From: Caulobacteraceae bacterium
GTDB taxonomy: Bacteria; Pseudomonadota; Alphaproteobacteria; Caulobacterales; Caulobacteraceae
Reading direction: 5' to 3'
Length of the DNA: 44,129 nt
Assembly (NCBI GenBank): GCA_019748095.1
Contig: JAIEQA010000009.1
Location: 1 to 44,129, forward strand
Each line of letters starts with the position of its first letter. The first letter of the stretch is position 1. This document shows positions 33,180-43,797 of this stretch, in pieces. The notes beneath the pieces were generated by a model, which was given only the letters and a program-made list of their open reading frames with translations, ran no database searches and was not told the origin of the DNA. Both the position numbers and the translations under genes were made by a program.

Positions 33180-33567
33180 CGCTGGACGCCTGTCCTGCCC
33201 GATTGCGCATCTGCAGGGCGATCATGACGCCCTTGCCCGGCCGCATCAGCCCCAGCGACAGCCCCAGAACCAGCGGCAGGAAGACCACCAGATGAAGCCA
33301 CATGGGCGGCGCATAGGCGATCTCGACGAACAGGGCCGTGAACACCACCAGCCCGCCTGCGATCTGCATCACGAAGATGGCCGCTCCGTCCCCCGTGTTC
33401 AGCCGGGTGAAATCAAAGCCGCAGACGGCACAGGCCGATACGACCTGCAGGAAGCCGGAGAACAGCCGCCCCCTGCCGCAGTTCGGGCACCGGCAAAGCA
33501 GACCGGCGCGGATCCCAAGGATCCGCGCCGGCGCTGTCGTTTCAGTTTGGCGGGGTGCCCCGGGCAA
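33172..33567 (-). CDS. DUF983 membrane protein
   Basis: A 131-residue DUF983 protein. A zinc-ribbon-like CRCPNCGRGRLF and a second CAVCGFDF pair are followed by two transmembrane segments (FVMQIAGGLVVFTALFVEIA and MWLHLVVFLPLVLGLSLGLM). It is commonly found in alphaproteobacterial cta clusters but of undefined role. TTG 33567 is the only usable start before the cysteines. A perfect 13-bp inverted repeat (33503-33531) lies in its first codons. Confidence 0.88.
   Translation of the reverse strand: MPGAPRQTETTAPARILGIRAGLLCRCPNCGRGRLFSGFLQVVSACAVCGFDFTRLNTGDGAAIFVMQIAGGLVVFTALFVEIAYAPPMWLHLVVFLPLVLGLSLGLMRPGKGVMIALQMRNRAGQASSDD
33503..33531. repeat. Perfect 13-bp inverted repeat inside the DUF983 5' end
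   Basis: CCGGCGCGGATCC (33503-33515) and its exact complement (33519-33531) are separated by three bases. It lies 45 bases after the ctaE stop and so could act as a processing or attenuation hairpin within the transcript. No T-run follows on the minus strand. Confidence 0.55.
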
Positions 33568-33575
33568 TCGATGGC

Positions 33576-34448
33576 CTAGCCGAACGTCACATAGACAAAG
33601 GCGAACAGGAACAACCAGACCACGTCCACAAAGTGCCAGTACCAGGCTGCCGCCTCGAACCCGAAATGCTTCTCGGGCGAAAGCTGACCGGCCAGCAGAC
33701 GCAGCAGGCAGACGGCAAGGAAGATCGTGCCGAGCAACACGTGAAACCCGTGGAAGCCCGTCGCCATGAAGAAGATGGAGCCATACAGACCCGAGTTCGC
33801 CGCAGCCTCGTTGAAGAACAGGTCCTCGTGCAGGATGTGGTAATATTCGTAGACCTGCACTGCCGTAAACATGACACCCAGCAGCACGGTGATGATCAGT
33901 CCCATACGGGCCCCGGCGCGATCACCGACCTGCAGCGCGTGGTGAGCCCAGGTCACGGTGGTGCCGGACAGCAGCAGGATCACGGTGTTCAGCAGCGGCA
34001 AATGCCAAGCGTCGAGAACCTCGACACCACGGGGCGGCCAGGTCGACCACGCCGCCGCAGTATCCGCCCAGCTGGCCATCTCCGGGATGTGGGTGCGCGC
34101 TTCGTTGAAGATCGCCATCTCGAAGAACATCCAGAAGAAGGCCGCGAAGAACATCACTTCCGACGCGATGAACAGCACCATGCCATAGCGCAGGCCGATC
34201 GAGACGACGGGCGTGTGATAACCCGCCTGGCCTTCCTTGATGACGTCCCACCACCAGCCGAATGCGGCGTACAGAACGCCGGCGAGGCCCGCGAAGAACA
34301 ACCACGACGTCCCCTCGGGCAGGCCGAAAAGTCCCGTCATCCAGACCACGGCCCCGACCATCATCACCGTTACGGCAATGGAGGACACCAGCGGGTAGGG
34401 GCTGGGATCTACGAGGTGGTAATCGTGTTGCGGAGCGGCGTTGGCCAT
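33576..34448 (-). CDS. ctaE: Cytochrome c oxidase subunit III
   Basis: A 290-residue inner-membrane subunit of aa3-type oxidase with seven predicted helices. HDYHLVDPSPYPLVSSIAV, WWWDVIKEGQAGYHT, GMVLFIASEVMFFAAFFW, LPLLNTVILLLSGTTVTWAHH, GSIFFMATGFHGFHVLLGT and AAWYWHFVDVVWLFLFAFVY are all canonical. It follows ctaG by 62 bases and precedes DUF983 by eight. Confidence 0.97.
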   Translation of the reverse strand: MANAAPQHDYHLVDPSPYPLVSSIAVTVMMVGAVVWMTGLFGLPEGTSWLFFAGLAGVLYAAFGWWWDVIKEGQAGYHTPVVSIGLRYGMVLFIASEVMFFAAFFWMFFEMAIFNEARTHIPEMASWADTAAAWSTWPPRGVEVLDAWHLPLLNTVILLLSGTTVTWAHHALQVGDRAGARMGLIITVLLGVMFTAVQVYEYYHILHEDLFFNEAAANSGLYGSIFFMATGFHGFHVLLGTIFLAVCLLRLLAGQLSPEKHFGFEAAAWYWHFVDVVWLFLFAFVYVTFG

Positions 34449-34510
34449 GCGTCGAATCTCTGGATCGTAGAGCGGGGAAAGCGGACTTGTGGAGGCTATA
34501 GCGTCGGCTT

Positions 34511-35098
34511 TCAGCCCGCGCCAGTGCTACCGGTGCGGGGCGGGACTGCCGCGACGTTGGTCTGCTCATCTTCGGAAATCGGATAGAAGGTGTAGCTCAG
34601 GGTGATCTCCTGAACCCCGTCGACCTCCGCGTTCTCCGCCATCTCCGGAGCGACGAAATACTGGACCGGGAACTGACGCGTTTCACCGGCCGCGATCGTC
34701 TGGTCGTCGAAACAGAAGCACTGCAGCTTCTGGAAATAGGCCCCGGTCTGCTCCGGCACCACGTTGTACGAAGCGCGGGCCATGATCGGCTTGTCCGAGG
34801 TGTTGGTCACGTCGAAATAGGCCACACCCGTTTCGCCGATCCGCACACGCTGGCTGACCTGTTCCGCACGGAAGATCATCGGCAGATTGCGAACATTGGT
34901 GTCAAAGCGGACAGAGACCGTGCGGTCCAGGGTCTCGGTCGGCGCGGCGTCTGCCCGCATCACCGTGCCGTTGAAACCAGTCACCTGGCAGAACAGCTGG
35001 TAGAGAGGCACGGCCGCAAAGGCCGCCCCCGTCATGGTCAGAACCACGCCGCCGCAGATCAGGGCGGTCAGTCGTGTGGAACGCGCATTGCCGGCCAT
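34511..35098 (-). CDS. ctaG: Cytochrome c oxidase assembly protein CtaG (Cox11-like copper chaperone)
   Basis: A 195-residue copper-delivery protein for CuB of oxidase subunit I. It has one N-terminal membrane anchor (LTALICGGVVLTMTGAAFAA), FAAVPLYQLFCQVTGFNGT with a conserved cysteine, and the Cox11 copper motif KLQCFCFDDQTIAAGE near residue 120. VPEQTGAYFQ and LSYTFYPI are also typical. ATG 35098 is preferred because it overlaps the stop of the preceding 58-residue ORF as TGATG. A longer reading upstream would be out of character for the family. Confidence 0.96.
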   Translation of the reverse strand: MAGNARSTRLTALICGGVVLTMTGAAFAAVPLYQLFCQVTGFNGTVMRADAAPTETLDRTVSVRFDTNVRNLPMIFRAEQVSQRVRIGETGVAYFDVTNTSDKPIMARASYNVVPEQTGAYFQKLQCFCFDDQTIAAGETRQFPVQYFVAPEMAENAEVDGVQEITLSYTFYPISEDEQTNVAAVPPRTGSTGAG

Positions 35099-35274
35099 CA
35101 GCGGGACTGCTCCGCGATCACCTGCTGCTGGGCCGTCCGCTCCGCCAGATTCCGCTGCATCCGCAGGAAGGTGCTCAGAAAAATCAGCACGATGAACGCC
35201 ACCAGACCGCAGGCGATCCATACGCTGCGGCGATTCCGGGCCGTCAATTGATCAGTGGTGAGATAAGCGGACAT
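35098..35274 (-). CDS. Small single-pass membrane protein in the cta operon (58 aa)
   Basis: A 58-residue ORF between ctaB and ctaG. Read from the minus strand it encodes MSAYLTTDQLTARNRRSVW followed by the hydrophobic segment IACGLVAFIVLIFLSTFL (~20-37) and a basic, Gln-rich tail ending in AEQSR. Start and stop both form one- to three-base junctions: the ctaB TGA overlaps its ATG (TGATG, 35276-35272), and its TGA overlaps the ctaG ATG (35100-35096). Such tight coupling argues for a real gene. Position and size match the short CoxF-type proteins seen in cta clusters; function is unknown. Confidence 0.85.
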   Translation of the reverse strand: MSAYLTTDQLTARNRRSVWIACGLVAFIVLIFLSTFLRMQRNLAERTAQQQVIAEQSR

Positions 35275-36239
35275 CAGGCGGCTCCGAAGGTCGCGACGCT
35301 CTCGATCAGCAAGGCCGCGAACAAAACCATCAGGTACAGGATCGAAAAGGCAAACAGGTTGCGCGCCGGTTTGGCCTCCGCACGGACATCATACAATGCG
35401 GCCTCTCGCCCCACGGCCTCGGCCTTGTCCGGCTCATCCCCGGCCCGCGAGCGCCAGAGACGGAACGCCAGGGCCAGAAACATCAGTCCGCCCAGGGTCG
35501 AGACCACCAGATAGACCGGACCGCCGGGGCCGACCAGCCCGGGCGCGATGGCGACCGGCACAAAGACCAGGCTGTAGATGAGGATCTGAAGCCGCGTCGA
35601 ACGCGCACCGCGCGCCACCGGCATCATCGGAATCCCCGCCTTGGCGTAGTCGCCCGTCGAGTACAGCGCCAGTGCCCAGCTGTGCGGCGGCGTCCACAGG
35701 AAGATGATCAGGAACAGCAGCCACGCCTGCCAGGGGGCATCACCGGTCGCGGCCGCCCAGCCGATCACCGGCGGAAACGCACCCGCTGCTCCGCCGATGA
35801 CGATGTTCTGCGGAGTCCGTCGCTTCAGCATCATCGTGTAGAACACGGCGTAGTAGACGATCGTCATGCCCAGCAGGCCGGCCGCCAGCCAGTTGGTGTT
35901 CATGCCCAGCAGCATGACGGAGAACACTGACAGCACGACGCCGAATACAAGGGCGTCATTCTGCCGAAGACGGCCCGCCGCGACCGGTCGGCCACGGGTG
36001 CGTCGCATCAAGGCGTCCGTCTCGCCTTCCAGCGCCATGTTGAGGGCACCCGCTGCCCCTGCCCCGACCGCGATACACAGGATGGCGATGGCCGCCACCA
36101 GCGGATGGATCGACCCCGGCGCCACGACCAGCCCGGTCGCTGCGGTGAAGATGACCAGCGACATCACACGCGGCTTCAACAGCTGGAAGAAGTCCTCCGG
36201 CTGGGTCGTCGACAGGGCGGGCGCTGGGGCTTGGGTCAT
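35274..36239 (-). CDS. ctaB: Protohaem IX farnesyltransferase (haem O synthase)
   Basis: A 321-residue polytopic membrane prenyltransferase that makes haem O from protohaem. The prenyltransferase signatures are NMALEGETDALMRRTRGRP (~82-100) and the second Asp-rich region TGDYAKAGIPMMPVARG. FFQLLKPRVMSLVIFTA at the N-terminus and NIVIGGAAGAFPPVIGWAA are also typical. ATG 36239 is taken as start over an upstream alternative. The stop overlaps the next ORF's ATG by one base. Confidence 0.96.
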   Translation of the reverse strand: MTQAPAPALSTTQPEDFFQLLKPRVMSLVIFTAATGLVVAPGSIHPLVAAIAILCIAVGAGAAGALNMALEGETDALMRRTRGRPVAAGRLRQNDALVFGVVLSVFSVMLLGMNTNWLAAGLLGMTIVYYAVFYTMMLKRRTPQNIVIGGAAGAFPPVIGWAAATGDAPWQAWLLFLIIFLWTPPHSWALALYSTGDYAKAGIPMMPVARGARSTRLQILIYSLVFVPVAIAPGLVGPGGPVYLVVSTLGGLMFLALAFRLWRSRAGDEPDKAEAVGREAALYDVRAEAKPARNLFAFSILYLMVLFAALLIESVATFGAA

Positions 36240-36249
36240 GAAATGAGTG

Positions 36250-36279
36250 GGGCCGCCCCCCGTCACCGGGAGGCGGCCC
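36250..36279 (-). promoter_or_regulatory. Stable hairpin between ctaD and ctaB
   Basis: On the minus strand a 13-base arm (36279-36267) pairs with 36262-36250 around a GTGA loop; one G-U pair is needed. There is no T-run. It is the only sizeable gap inside the ctaD-ctaB-ctaG block and could stabilise upstream ctaD mRNA or partially terminate. Confidence 0.5.
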
Positions 36280-36303
36280 GCATCCTGATACGGACGGGAG
36301 GGA

Positions 36304-39031
<2,728 letters not shown>

Positions 39032-39073
39032 CGATCCGGCCTCGGGGGAGGGCTGCGGCGCTTGTAAGCGCGC

Positions 39074-39102
39074 TGCATATCCCCCTGCCCCCGGGTTGCC
39101 AA
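39074..39102 (-). promoter_or_regulatory. Candidate sigma70-type promoter for the cta operon
   Basis: On the minus strand TTGGCA (39102-39097) and TATGCA (39079-39074) are 17 bases apart, and ctaC starts about 43 bases downstream. The -35 is one base from consensus; the -10 is weaker. Confidence 0.4.
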
Positions 39103-39137
39103 GCGATTGGACGCCGCACGTGCGATTTCGTCGCTCA

Positions 39138-39153
39138 AACGCCCTCTGGCGTT
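39138..39153 (-). terminator. Weak terminator candidate after the thiolase gene
   Basis: AACGCC and GGCGTT pair around a four-base loop, followed on the minus strand by TTT and placed 14 bases after the thiolase stop. The stem is short. Confidence 0.3.
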
Positions 39154-39166
39154 AACCTGCCGTCAA

Positions 39167-40342
39167 TCAACCGCGCTCGACGCACATCGCCACGCCCATA
39201 CCGCCACCGATGCACAGGGTGGCCAGGCCCTTGCCCCCGCCCGACCGTTTCAGCTCGTGCAGCAGGGTCGTCAGGATTCGCGCACCGGAGGCTCCGATCG
39301 GATGGCCGATCGCGATCGCCCCGCCGTTGACGTTCACCTTCGCCGGATCCAGCCCCAGCTCCTTCATCACGCACAGGCTCTGGGCCGCGAAGGCCTCGTT
39401 CGATTCGACCCGGTCCAGCTGATCGACGCTCCAGCCGGCCTTCTCCAGCGCCTTTCGGGACGCGGGGATCGGTCCGGTGCCCATCACGGCCGGGTCGACA
39501 CCGGCCGTGGCCCAAGACCGGATGGTGGCCAGCGGCTCCAGTCCGCGCCGCTCCGCCTCTGTCGCCGACATCAACACCAGCGCGGCCGCTCCGTCATTCA
39601 GCCCCGAGGCGTTGGCCGCCGTGACCGACCCCTCTTTCGTGAAGGCGGGCTTCAGCTTCTCCATCGATTCCAGGGTCGCGCCGTGGCGGATATACTCATC
39701 CCGGTCGACCGTGACGTCGCCCTTGCGACCGGGGATCACGACCGGAACGATCTCCGCATCGAACCGGCCGGCAATCTGGGCTGCCTCGGCCTTGTGCTGG
39801 CTGGCCAAGGCAAAGGCGTCCTGATCGGCGCGGCTGATCTGGTAGCGCTCTGCGATGTTCTCGGCCGTCTGACCCATGTGATAGCCGTTGAAGGCGTCCC
39901 ACAGTCCGTCGCGAATCATCGTGTCGATCAGTTGCAGGTCGCCCATCTTCTGGCCCGAACGCAGGTTCTGGGCGTGGGGGGCCTGGCTCATGCTCTCCTG
40001 ACCACCGGCGACGATGATGTTCGCATCGCCCAGGGCGATCTGCTGATAGCCCAGCGCGACGGCGCGCAGGCCGGACCCGCAAATCTGGTTCAGGCTCCAC
40101 GCCGGGGTCTCTTTCGGGATGCTGGCCCCCATGGCGGCCTGCCGCGCGGGCCCCTGCCCGGCTGCGGCCTGAAGCACATGACCCAGGATGACCTCATCGA
40201 CGTCCCCCGGGGCCACGCCGGCCCGCTCCAGCGCCGCGCGAATGGCGATCGCCCCGAGCCCCGAGGCCGGCAGCGACGACAGGGCGCCGAGGAAGGAGCC
40301 GACCGGCGTGCGGGCAGCTGAGACGATGACGACAGCGGTCAT
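39167..40342 (-). CDS. phaA: Acetyl-CoA C-acetyltransferase (beta-ketothiolase, PhaA type)
   Basis: A 391-residue biosynthetic thiolase condensing two acetyl-CoA to acetoacetyl-CoA, the first step toward polyhydroxybutyrate. The acyl-binding cysteine is in [18 protein letters not shown] (~86-103). [11 protein letters not shown] is the thiolase loop, followed by the catalytic histidine in [20 protein letters not shown] and the second cysteine in [14 protein letters not shown]. The conserved NEAFAAQ is preceded by VES rather than the more common ELN. It works upstream of PhaB at 20.6 kb. PhaR is 1 kb away, divergent. Confidence 0.95.
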   Translation of the reverse strand: MTAVVIVSAARTPVGSFLGALSSLPASGLGAIAIRAALERAGVAPGDVDEVILGHVLQAAAGQGPARQAAMGASIPKETPAWSLNQICGSGLRAVALGYQQIALGDANIIVAGGQESMSQAPHAQNLRSGQKMGDLQLIDTMIRDGLWDAFNGYHMGQTAENIAERYQISRADQDAFALASQHKAEAAQIAGRFDAEIVPVVIPGRKGDVTVDRDEYIRHGATLESMEKLKPAFTKEGSVTAANASGLNDGAAALVLMSATEAERRGLEPLATIRSWATAGVDPAVMGTGPIPASRKALEKAGWSVDQLDRVESNEAFAAQSLCVMKELGLDPAKVNVNGGAIAIGHPIGASGARILTTLLHELKRSGGGKGLATLCIGGGMGVAMCVERG

Positions 40343-40521
40343 GAAGAACCCTTATCGGTTGTGGGCGACGAAGTGCGCCCGTGGAGCGTCGGGGAGAGGC
40401 GTGGCGTTTCTGCCGCATCCGGCGGCTTTCGTCACGCGCCGCCGTCCTGTTCAGCCAAAAGTCATCGTGTTTCCCCACTATGCGGGGAACGCCAGACCGG
40501 GGCTCCGAGTTGGGTTGAACG

Positions 40522-41232
40522 ATGTTGAACACGCTGAAACGCCACGCCACACGCCTGTGTACGCCGGACGAGATTGATCTGGCCGAGCACTACCAGACGC
40601 CCGCCGAACATACGGCGGACCTGGTGGTGCATGTCGTGGGCCTGACGCTCGCTGCCGTCGGCGGCATCGTGCTCGCCGTCCTCTCGGCCATCTATGGCGG
40701 CGTGGGCGCGGCGACGGCCACGGCGATCTATGCCCTGTGCCTCATCGCCATGCTGACGGCGTCGACGGTCTATAACCTCACCCGGCCGGGCAAGGCCCGC
40801 CCGGTGCTGCGCCGCCTCGACGAGGCGGCAATTTTCCTCATGATCGCAGGCAGCTACACCCCCTTCACCACCCAGCGCTTCGAGGGCGACTGGGCCCTCG
40901 GGTTCACACTCGTGGTCTGGACCATCGCCTTCGCCGGCGTGGCCGCCAAGCTGGTGGCACCGCGCATCTCCGACGCCTTCTGGAGCGGCGTCTATGTCGT
41001 CTTCGGCTGGCTCGCGGTCATCGCGCTGAAGCCCATGATCGACACCGTCCATCCGGTCGCCCTCGGTCTGCTCGTTCTGGGCGGCGTCATCTACACTGCC
41101 GGGGTCTTCGTCTTCATCAGCCCGAACGTGAAGTTCCGCCGCGCGATCTGGCATGGGTTCGTCGTGGCCGGTGCCGGGGTTCACTGGGCTGCGGTTCTGG
41201 TCGGCGTCGTCCTGCCACCGGTCCTGACCTGA
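40522..41232 (+). CDS. Hemolysin III / PAQR family membrane protein
   Basis: A 236-residue polytopic protein with seven predicted helices. Family residues include the N-terminal DEIDLAEHYQTPAEHTADLVVHVVG (helix-1 His), SAIYGGVGAATATAIYALC, STVYNLTRP, RRLDEAAIFLMIAGSYTPFT with the metal-binding region, and the C-terminal HGFVVAGAGVHWAAVLVG histidines. Relatives are called hemolysin III (HlyIII/YqfA); some PAQR members are zinc hydrolases. No hemolytic role is implied here. Start ATG 40522. The preceding 179 bases, up to the divergent thiolase, hold the promoters of both genes. Confidence 0.9.
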   Translation: MLNTLKRHATRLCTPDEIDLAEHYQTPAEHTADLVVHVVGLTLAAVGGIVLAVLSAIYGGVGAATATAIYALCLIAMLTASTVYNLTRPGKARPVLRRLDEAAIFLMIAGSYTPFTTQRFEGDWALGFTLVVWTIAFAGVAAKLVAPRISDAFWSGVYVVFGWLAVIALKPMIDTVHPVALGLLVLGGVIYTAGVFVFISPNVKFRRAIWHGFVVAGAGVHWAAVLVGVVLPPVLT

Positions 41233-41315
41233 CTGTGACACCGATCCGTCACGGAGCCACTGGCGTCCGGCTTCGCACTGCGAGATAATCGCCGCATAGC
41301 AACAAGGACACTCCA

Positions 41316-41945
41316 GTGGCCGATAGCAGTGCAACGGGCGGGAAGACGAAGGACGGGGACGTCGTCGTCATCAAGAAATACGCGAACCGCAGGCTCTACA
41401 ACACCTCGACCTCGGCCTACGTCACCCTGGACGACCTGGCCCGGATGGTGCGCGACGGGACCGATTTCGTCGTCTTCGATGCCAAGACCAATGAGGAACT
41501 GACCCGTCAGATCCTGACGCAGATCATCTTCGAGGAAGAGAGTCGTGGCCAGGCCCTGCTGCCGGTGCAGTTCCTGCGCCAGCTGATCGGCTTCTACGGC
41601 GGCCAGATGGAGGGCGTACTGCCCAGCTATCTGGAGATGTCGCTGGAGAATTTTTCCCGCCAGCAGGAGCAGTTCCGCGACCAGATGACCCGGGCGTTCG
41701 GAACACCGCCCGCCGCCGGCCTGATCGGCGGCAATCTGATGGAGGCTGCCGTCAAGCAGAACATGGCGATGTTCGAAAACGCCATGAAGATGTTTCCGGC
41801 CTTTGCCTATGCGCGACCGGAGGGCGAGCCCGCTGCAGCAGTGGAACCGGCCGGGACCCCGGACCCCGCTCTCGACGAAATGCGGCGTCAGATGGCAGAG
41901 ATGCGCGCCCAGATCGATCGCATCGCAGGCACGACGAAGTCATGA
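41316..41945 (+). CDS. phaR: Polyhydroxyalkanoate synthesis repressor PhaR
   Basis: A 209-residue regulator that binds PHA granules and represses phasin/PHA genes. The N-terminal DNA-binding domain is VVIKKYANRRLYNTSTSAYV followed by TLDDLARMVRDGTDFVVFDA (~14-52) and EELTRQILTQIIFEEE. The granule-binding region follows (LPVQFLRQLIGFYGGQMEGV, LPSYLEMSLENFSRQQEQFR). GTG 41316 is the start. The stop overlaps the next gene by four bases. Confidence 0.95.
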   Translation: MADSSATGGKTKDGDVVVIKKYANRRLYNTSTSAYVTLDDLARMVRDGTDFVVFDAKTNEELTRQILTQIIFEEESRGQALLPVQFLRQLIGFYGGQMEGVLPSYLEMSLENFSRQQEQFRDQMTRAFGTPPAAGLIGGNLMEAAVKQNMAMFENAMKMFPAFAYARPEGEPAAAVEPAGTPDPALDEMRRQMAEMRAQIDRIAGTTKS

Positions 41946-42307
41946 CCGAGGGCGTCCGCCCCCCGGGACCGATCGACCCTGTCGGGCCTGTGGCGGGTCG
42001 CGACCGCCGCGAGGCCCAGCGCCGCGATTCCGAACGCCGGGCTCGGTCGACCAGCCGCGCCCTGGTGCCCGTCGGCGAGGTGGTGGATGAAATGCCCGAC
42101 CCGGCAACCTCTGCCGCCTCAGGTGCGCCCCTTGATCCCGGTGCGATGTTTGCCGCCCACATGATGGGCCAGACCGGCCAGAGAAAGGGCCTCAAGGGCG
42201 GCCCTCCGGTGCTGGACGCCGCCCGGGCCAGCTATCTGGGAACCGAATACTCAGGCGAGAAGGACCGCCGGCCGGGGGCCGGCCTGATCCGCAAGACCGA
42301 GCTCTGA
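41942..42307 (+). CDS. Charged protein of unknown function coupled to phaR
   Basis: A 121-residue protein whose ATG overlaps the PhaR stop (ATGA). The N-terminal 45 residues are Arg-rich (GRDRREAQRRDSERRARSTS). The C-terminal half contains DPGAMFAAHMMGQTGQRKGL and ARASYLGTEYSGEKDRRPGA. No known domain is recognised. The similar C-terminal block is conserved in small Caulobacterales proteins from memory. Coupling suggests a link to PhaR or granules, but this is inference only. Confidence 0.82.
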   Translation: MTEGVRPPGPIDPVGPVAGRDRREAQRRDSERRARSTSRALVPVGEVVDEMPDPATSAASGAPLDPGAMFAAHMMGQTGQRKGLKGGPPVLDAARASYLGTEYSGEKDRRPGAGLIRKTEL

Positions 42308-42370
42308 CGCGCCGACGACTGGCCCGGGCCTTGCAGTGCGGGGGTCATCCTGTGCTTTTCGGACACCGCC

Positions 42371-42442
42371 ATGACCCTTGCCTTCGCCGCCCGCACCTTT
42401 GATGTGATCGTCGTGTCCCTGATCTTCGCCGCCCTGATCTGA
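42371..42442 (+). CDS. Possible 23-residue hydrophobic mini-protein
   Basis: ATG 42371 to TGA 42442 encodes MTLAFAARTFDVIVVSLIFA followed by ALI, a single membrane-spanning stretch. GGA (42361-42363) lies seven bases upstream. It is in a 144-base gap between two convergent genes. Real small membrane proteins of this size exist, but chance is also plausible. Confidence 0.35.
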   Translation: MTLAFAARTFDVIVVSLIFAALI

Positions 42443-42451
42443 CGCAGATCG

Positions 42452-42877
42452 TCAGCCGTTGGCACCGAAATCGAGGTCCTTGCGGGCGGAGATGATGGTG
42501 ACGATGAACCCTGCCAGCACATCCAGCATCACCATGGTGGTGATCAGGAAGAAGGTGGAGGTGGCGAAGCCCCGGATCAGCAGGAATTCCACCAGACAGA
42601 CCACGAACAGGATCATCGACAGGGCGTGGTTCACGATCGCGACCTTCTGGCTGGAGGTCGACTTCAGCAGCTCGAAAAACAGCAGGATCAGGGACAGGAG
42701 CAGGATCAGGTCCCCTACGCCCACATTCCAGCTGGCACCGGATGCCATGGGGATCGAGAACATCACCTGACGCAGCAGCTCGTCAGCCTCGGCCATGCCG
42801 CCGCTGCCCGCGCCGAACAGGATGACGATATTGTAGAGCACGATCGGGATGACCAGCAGGGGCAGGGCGATCAGCAT
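42452..42877 (-). CDS. Four-helix membrane protein of unknown function
   Basis: A 141-residue protein with four predicted membrane helices (ALPLLVIPIVLYNIVILFGA, VGDLILLLSLILLFFELL, ALSMILFVVCLVEFLLI and FFLITTMVMLDVLAGFIVTI). The end ARKDLDFGANG is charged. The pattern fits a family seen in Caulobacterales and other alphaproteobacteria, but no function is known. Single gene; its promoter should lie in the 93 bases upstream. Confidence 0.85.
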   Translation of the reverse strand: MLIALPLLVIPIVLYNIVILFGAGSGGMAEADELLRQVMFSIPMASGASWNVGVGDLILLLSLILLFFELLKSTSSQKVAIVNHALSMILFVVCLVEFLLIRGFATSTFFLITTMVMLDVLAGFIVTIISARKDLDFGANG

Positions 42878-42970
42878 GGTCTGGATCTCACTTGTGAACG
42901 GCCGCGCTTGTTTACCATCCCATACCCCGGTTCTCGCCCGGCGACCATGCCGCCTTCGGTGACCGGAGCG

Positions 42971-43702
42971 TCAGTATTCGGACACCGGCCCCGGCCGGCG
43001 TGACCGGGACTTCAGCCACACCACCCCCAGAAGGTCCGAGACCGAGGCCCGCAACCGGCCCCAGTTGGTGTATTTTGACCGGCCCGTCTCGCGGTGGCGG
43101 TGGCCGACCGGCAGATAGCGGTTCTCATACCCCTCACGGATCACCAGCGCCGGCAGATAGCGGTGGATGTGATCGAAATAGGGAAGTCGCAGGAAAACGT
43201 CTCGCCGGAAGGCCTTCAGCCCGCACCCCGTATCGTCGGCGTCGTCCTCGAGCAGCCGCCTGCGGATCCGGTTGGCCCAGCGCGAGGCCCACAGCTTGGC
43301 CTGCGAATCCTGCCGCTTCTGACGCACACCGCCCACCAGCGCCACGCTCGGCGGTGCCGCCAGCAGGGCGTCGGCCAGCCGGGGCGCATCCGCCGGCGGG
43401 TTCTGCCCGTCCCCGTCCAGCGTCACCACAATCGCACCGCGCGCGGCCAGCACGCCGGTGCGTACCGCCCGGCTCTGACCCGCGTTGCTGGTGTGGGCCA
43501 GCACCCGCAGCGTCGGCAGTTCGCCGGTCAGGGCCCGCAGTTCCGCCAGCGTCGAGTCGCGGCTGGCGTCGTCGACAAAGATGATCTCGTGCGCCCGGCC
43601 GGCGAAGGCGGCCGCGATCTCGCGCGCCAGCGGTCCTGCCGCCCCGGCTTCGTCATGGACCGGCACGACGATGGAAATGTCCGGGGTTCCAGAGGTCTGC
43701 AT
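42971..43702 (-). CDS. Family 2 glycosyltransferase, DPM1-like
   Basis: A 243-residue GT-A fold transferase. The nucleotide-sugar-binding start is DISIVVPVHDEAGAAGPLAR with IIFVDDASRDSTLAEL, then the DxD region VVTLDGDGQNPPAD. DTGCGLKAFRRDVF and HIHRYLPALVIREGYENRYL are typical of dolichol-phosphate-mannose or undecaprenyl-phosphate sugar synthases. No clear membrane helices at the C-terminus. Divergent from an ArnT-like gene that uses lipid-linked sugars, a sensible functional pair. Confidence 0.92.
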   Translation of the reverse strand: MQTSGTPDISIVVPVHDEAGAAGPLAREIAAAFAGRAHEIIFVDDASRDSTLAELRALTGELPTLRVLAHTSNAGQSRAVRTGVLAARGAIVVTLDGDGQNPPADAPRLADALLAAPPSVALVGGVRQKRQDSQAKLWASRWANRIRRRLLEDDADDTGCGLKAFRRDVFLRLPYFDHIHRYLPALVIREGYENRYLPVGHRHRETGRSKYTNWGRLRASVSDLLGVVWLKSRSRRPGPVSEY

Positions 43703-43797
43703 GATCGCTCTCTAGACTCAAATGCCCGGTCAGCGCCACGGTCACGGTCAGCAACAGCCGCTGACGTTGGCCCAAAGGCCGTGTTAGGAACCTCTCC

